Positions 63,682-64,000 of a stretch of DNA of 64,000 nucleotides are shown here, piece by piece. The stretch is from assembly GCF_024763615.1 (NCBI RefSeq), contig NC_077222.1, positions 40,920,001 through 40,984,000 on the forward strand, written 5' to 3'. The DNA comes from Phlebotomus papatasi (taxonomy: Eukaryota; Arthropoda; Insecta; Diptera; Psychodidae). Both the position numbers and the translations under genes were made by a program. Each line of letters opens with the position of its first letter. Position 1 is the first letter of the stretch. The notes under the pieces are model-generated. The model made no database searches and was not told the DNA's origin. It saw only the letters and a program-made list of their open reading frames with translations.

Positions 63682-64000
63682 TCTTTCGGGACCGTAACAT
63701 ATCCAGCGAGCCAATTTCGATAAAATTTACTTTTTTATAACCCTTACTGGTCAAATATGATAATTTTGCAGAGAAATATTTTTCTCCACTTCTGGGAAAT
63801 TGAAAAACTTATCGGTACTCTCGTACAATTTTCCTAAATGTCAATATTATCTATTTGTGAATTTATTTCACCGTGTCAAAGGACTCCTTTACGATGTTGA
63901 TCACTAAGCGAGTAGAATTTTTGATCAATATCTTCTGAGATGTATAGGAAGTGTTCAAGAAGATGCCAAAATCCTGTTTGCCAATATAGACTCCTCATTA
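63682..64000. other. GNPNAT1 intron 2, end of window
   Basis: AT-rich. No repeat end or exon recognised. Confidence 0.4.

Overview
This is an AT-rich eukaryotic window whose spliced genes and dense small transposons look like an arthropod. An insect, most likely a dipteran, is the best guess (inference from protein similarity and repeat style). It carries the interior and 3' end of one gene, two complete protein-coding genes and the 5' end of a fourth, all on the + strand. Introns are long and packed with miniature transposons (MITEs), foldback elements and a large repeat that I call LR1. All exon borders were placed by hand from GT/AG sites, kept reading frame and family similarity.

Layout. 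(1) 759-17829: seven exons of a type I membrane protein with a von Willebrand factor A domain (hemicentin/VWA7-like); its start lies left of the window. (2) 21390-31561: five coding exons of a 1271-residue C2H2 zinc-finger protein, with about 14 fingers and a long acidic/serine-rich middle. (3) 34808-59531: seven coding exons of a WDR44 (Rab11-binding WD-repeat protein) orthologue of 1108 residues. (4) 60647 onward: the first two coding exons of glucosamine-6-phosphate N-acetyltransferase (GNPNAT1), whose catalytic end lies beyond the window. The genes are functionally unrelated. The WDR44 tail and the GNPNAT1 leader are only a few hundred bases apart.

Less certain coding signals are a possible minus-strand first exon at 17970-18123, a possible small three-exon gene at 19603-20630, and unassigned minus-strand reading frames at 24675-24863 and 60762-61019.

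The rest is repeat biology. Tc1/mariner-like MITEs have TA target duplications, PIF/Harbinger-like MITEs have TTA or TAA, and piggyBac-like MITEs have TTAA. There is a tRNA-derived SINE, a probable solo LTR and several very long hairpins. LR1 occurs at five places and is built from diverged modules of about 290 bp. It also appears as an inverted pair, and its left end is doubled into a separate foldback element. No clear new biochemical system is visible. The most unusual material is the LR1 family and the long hairpins inside transcribed introns, which could give double-stranded RNA.
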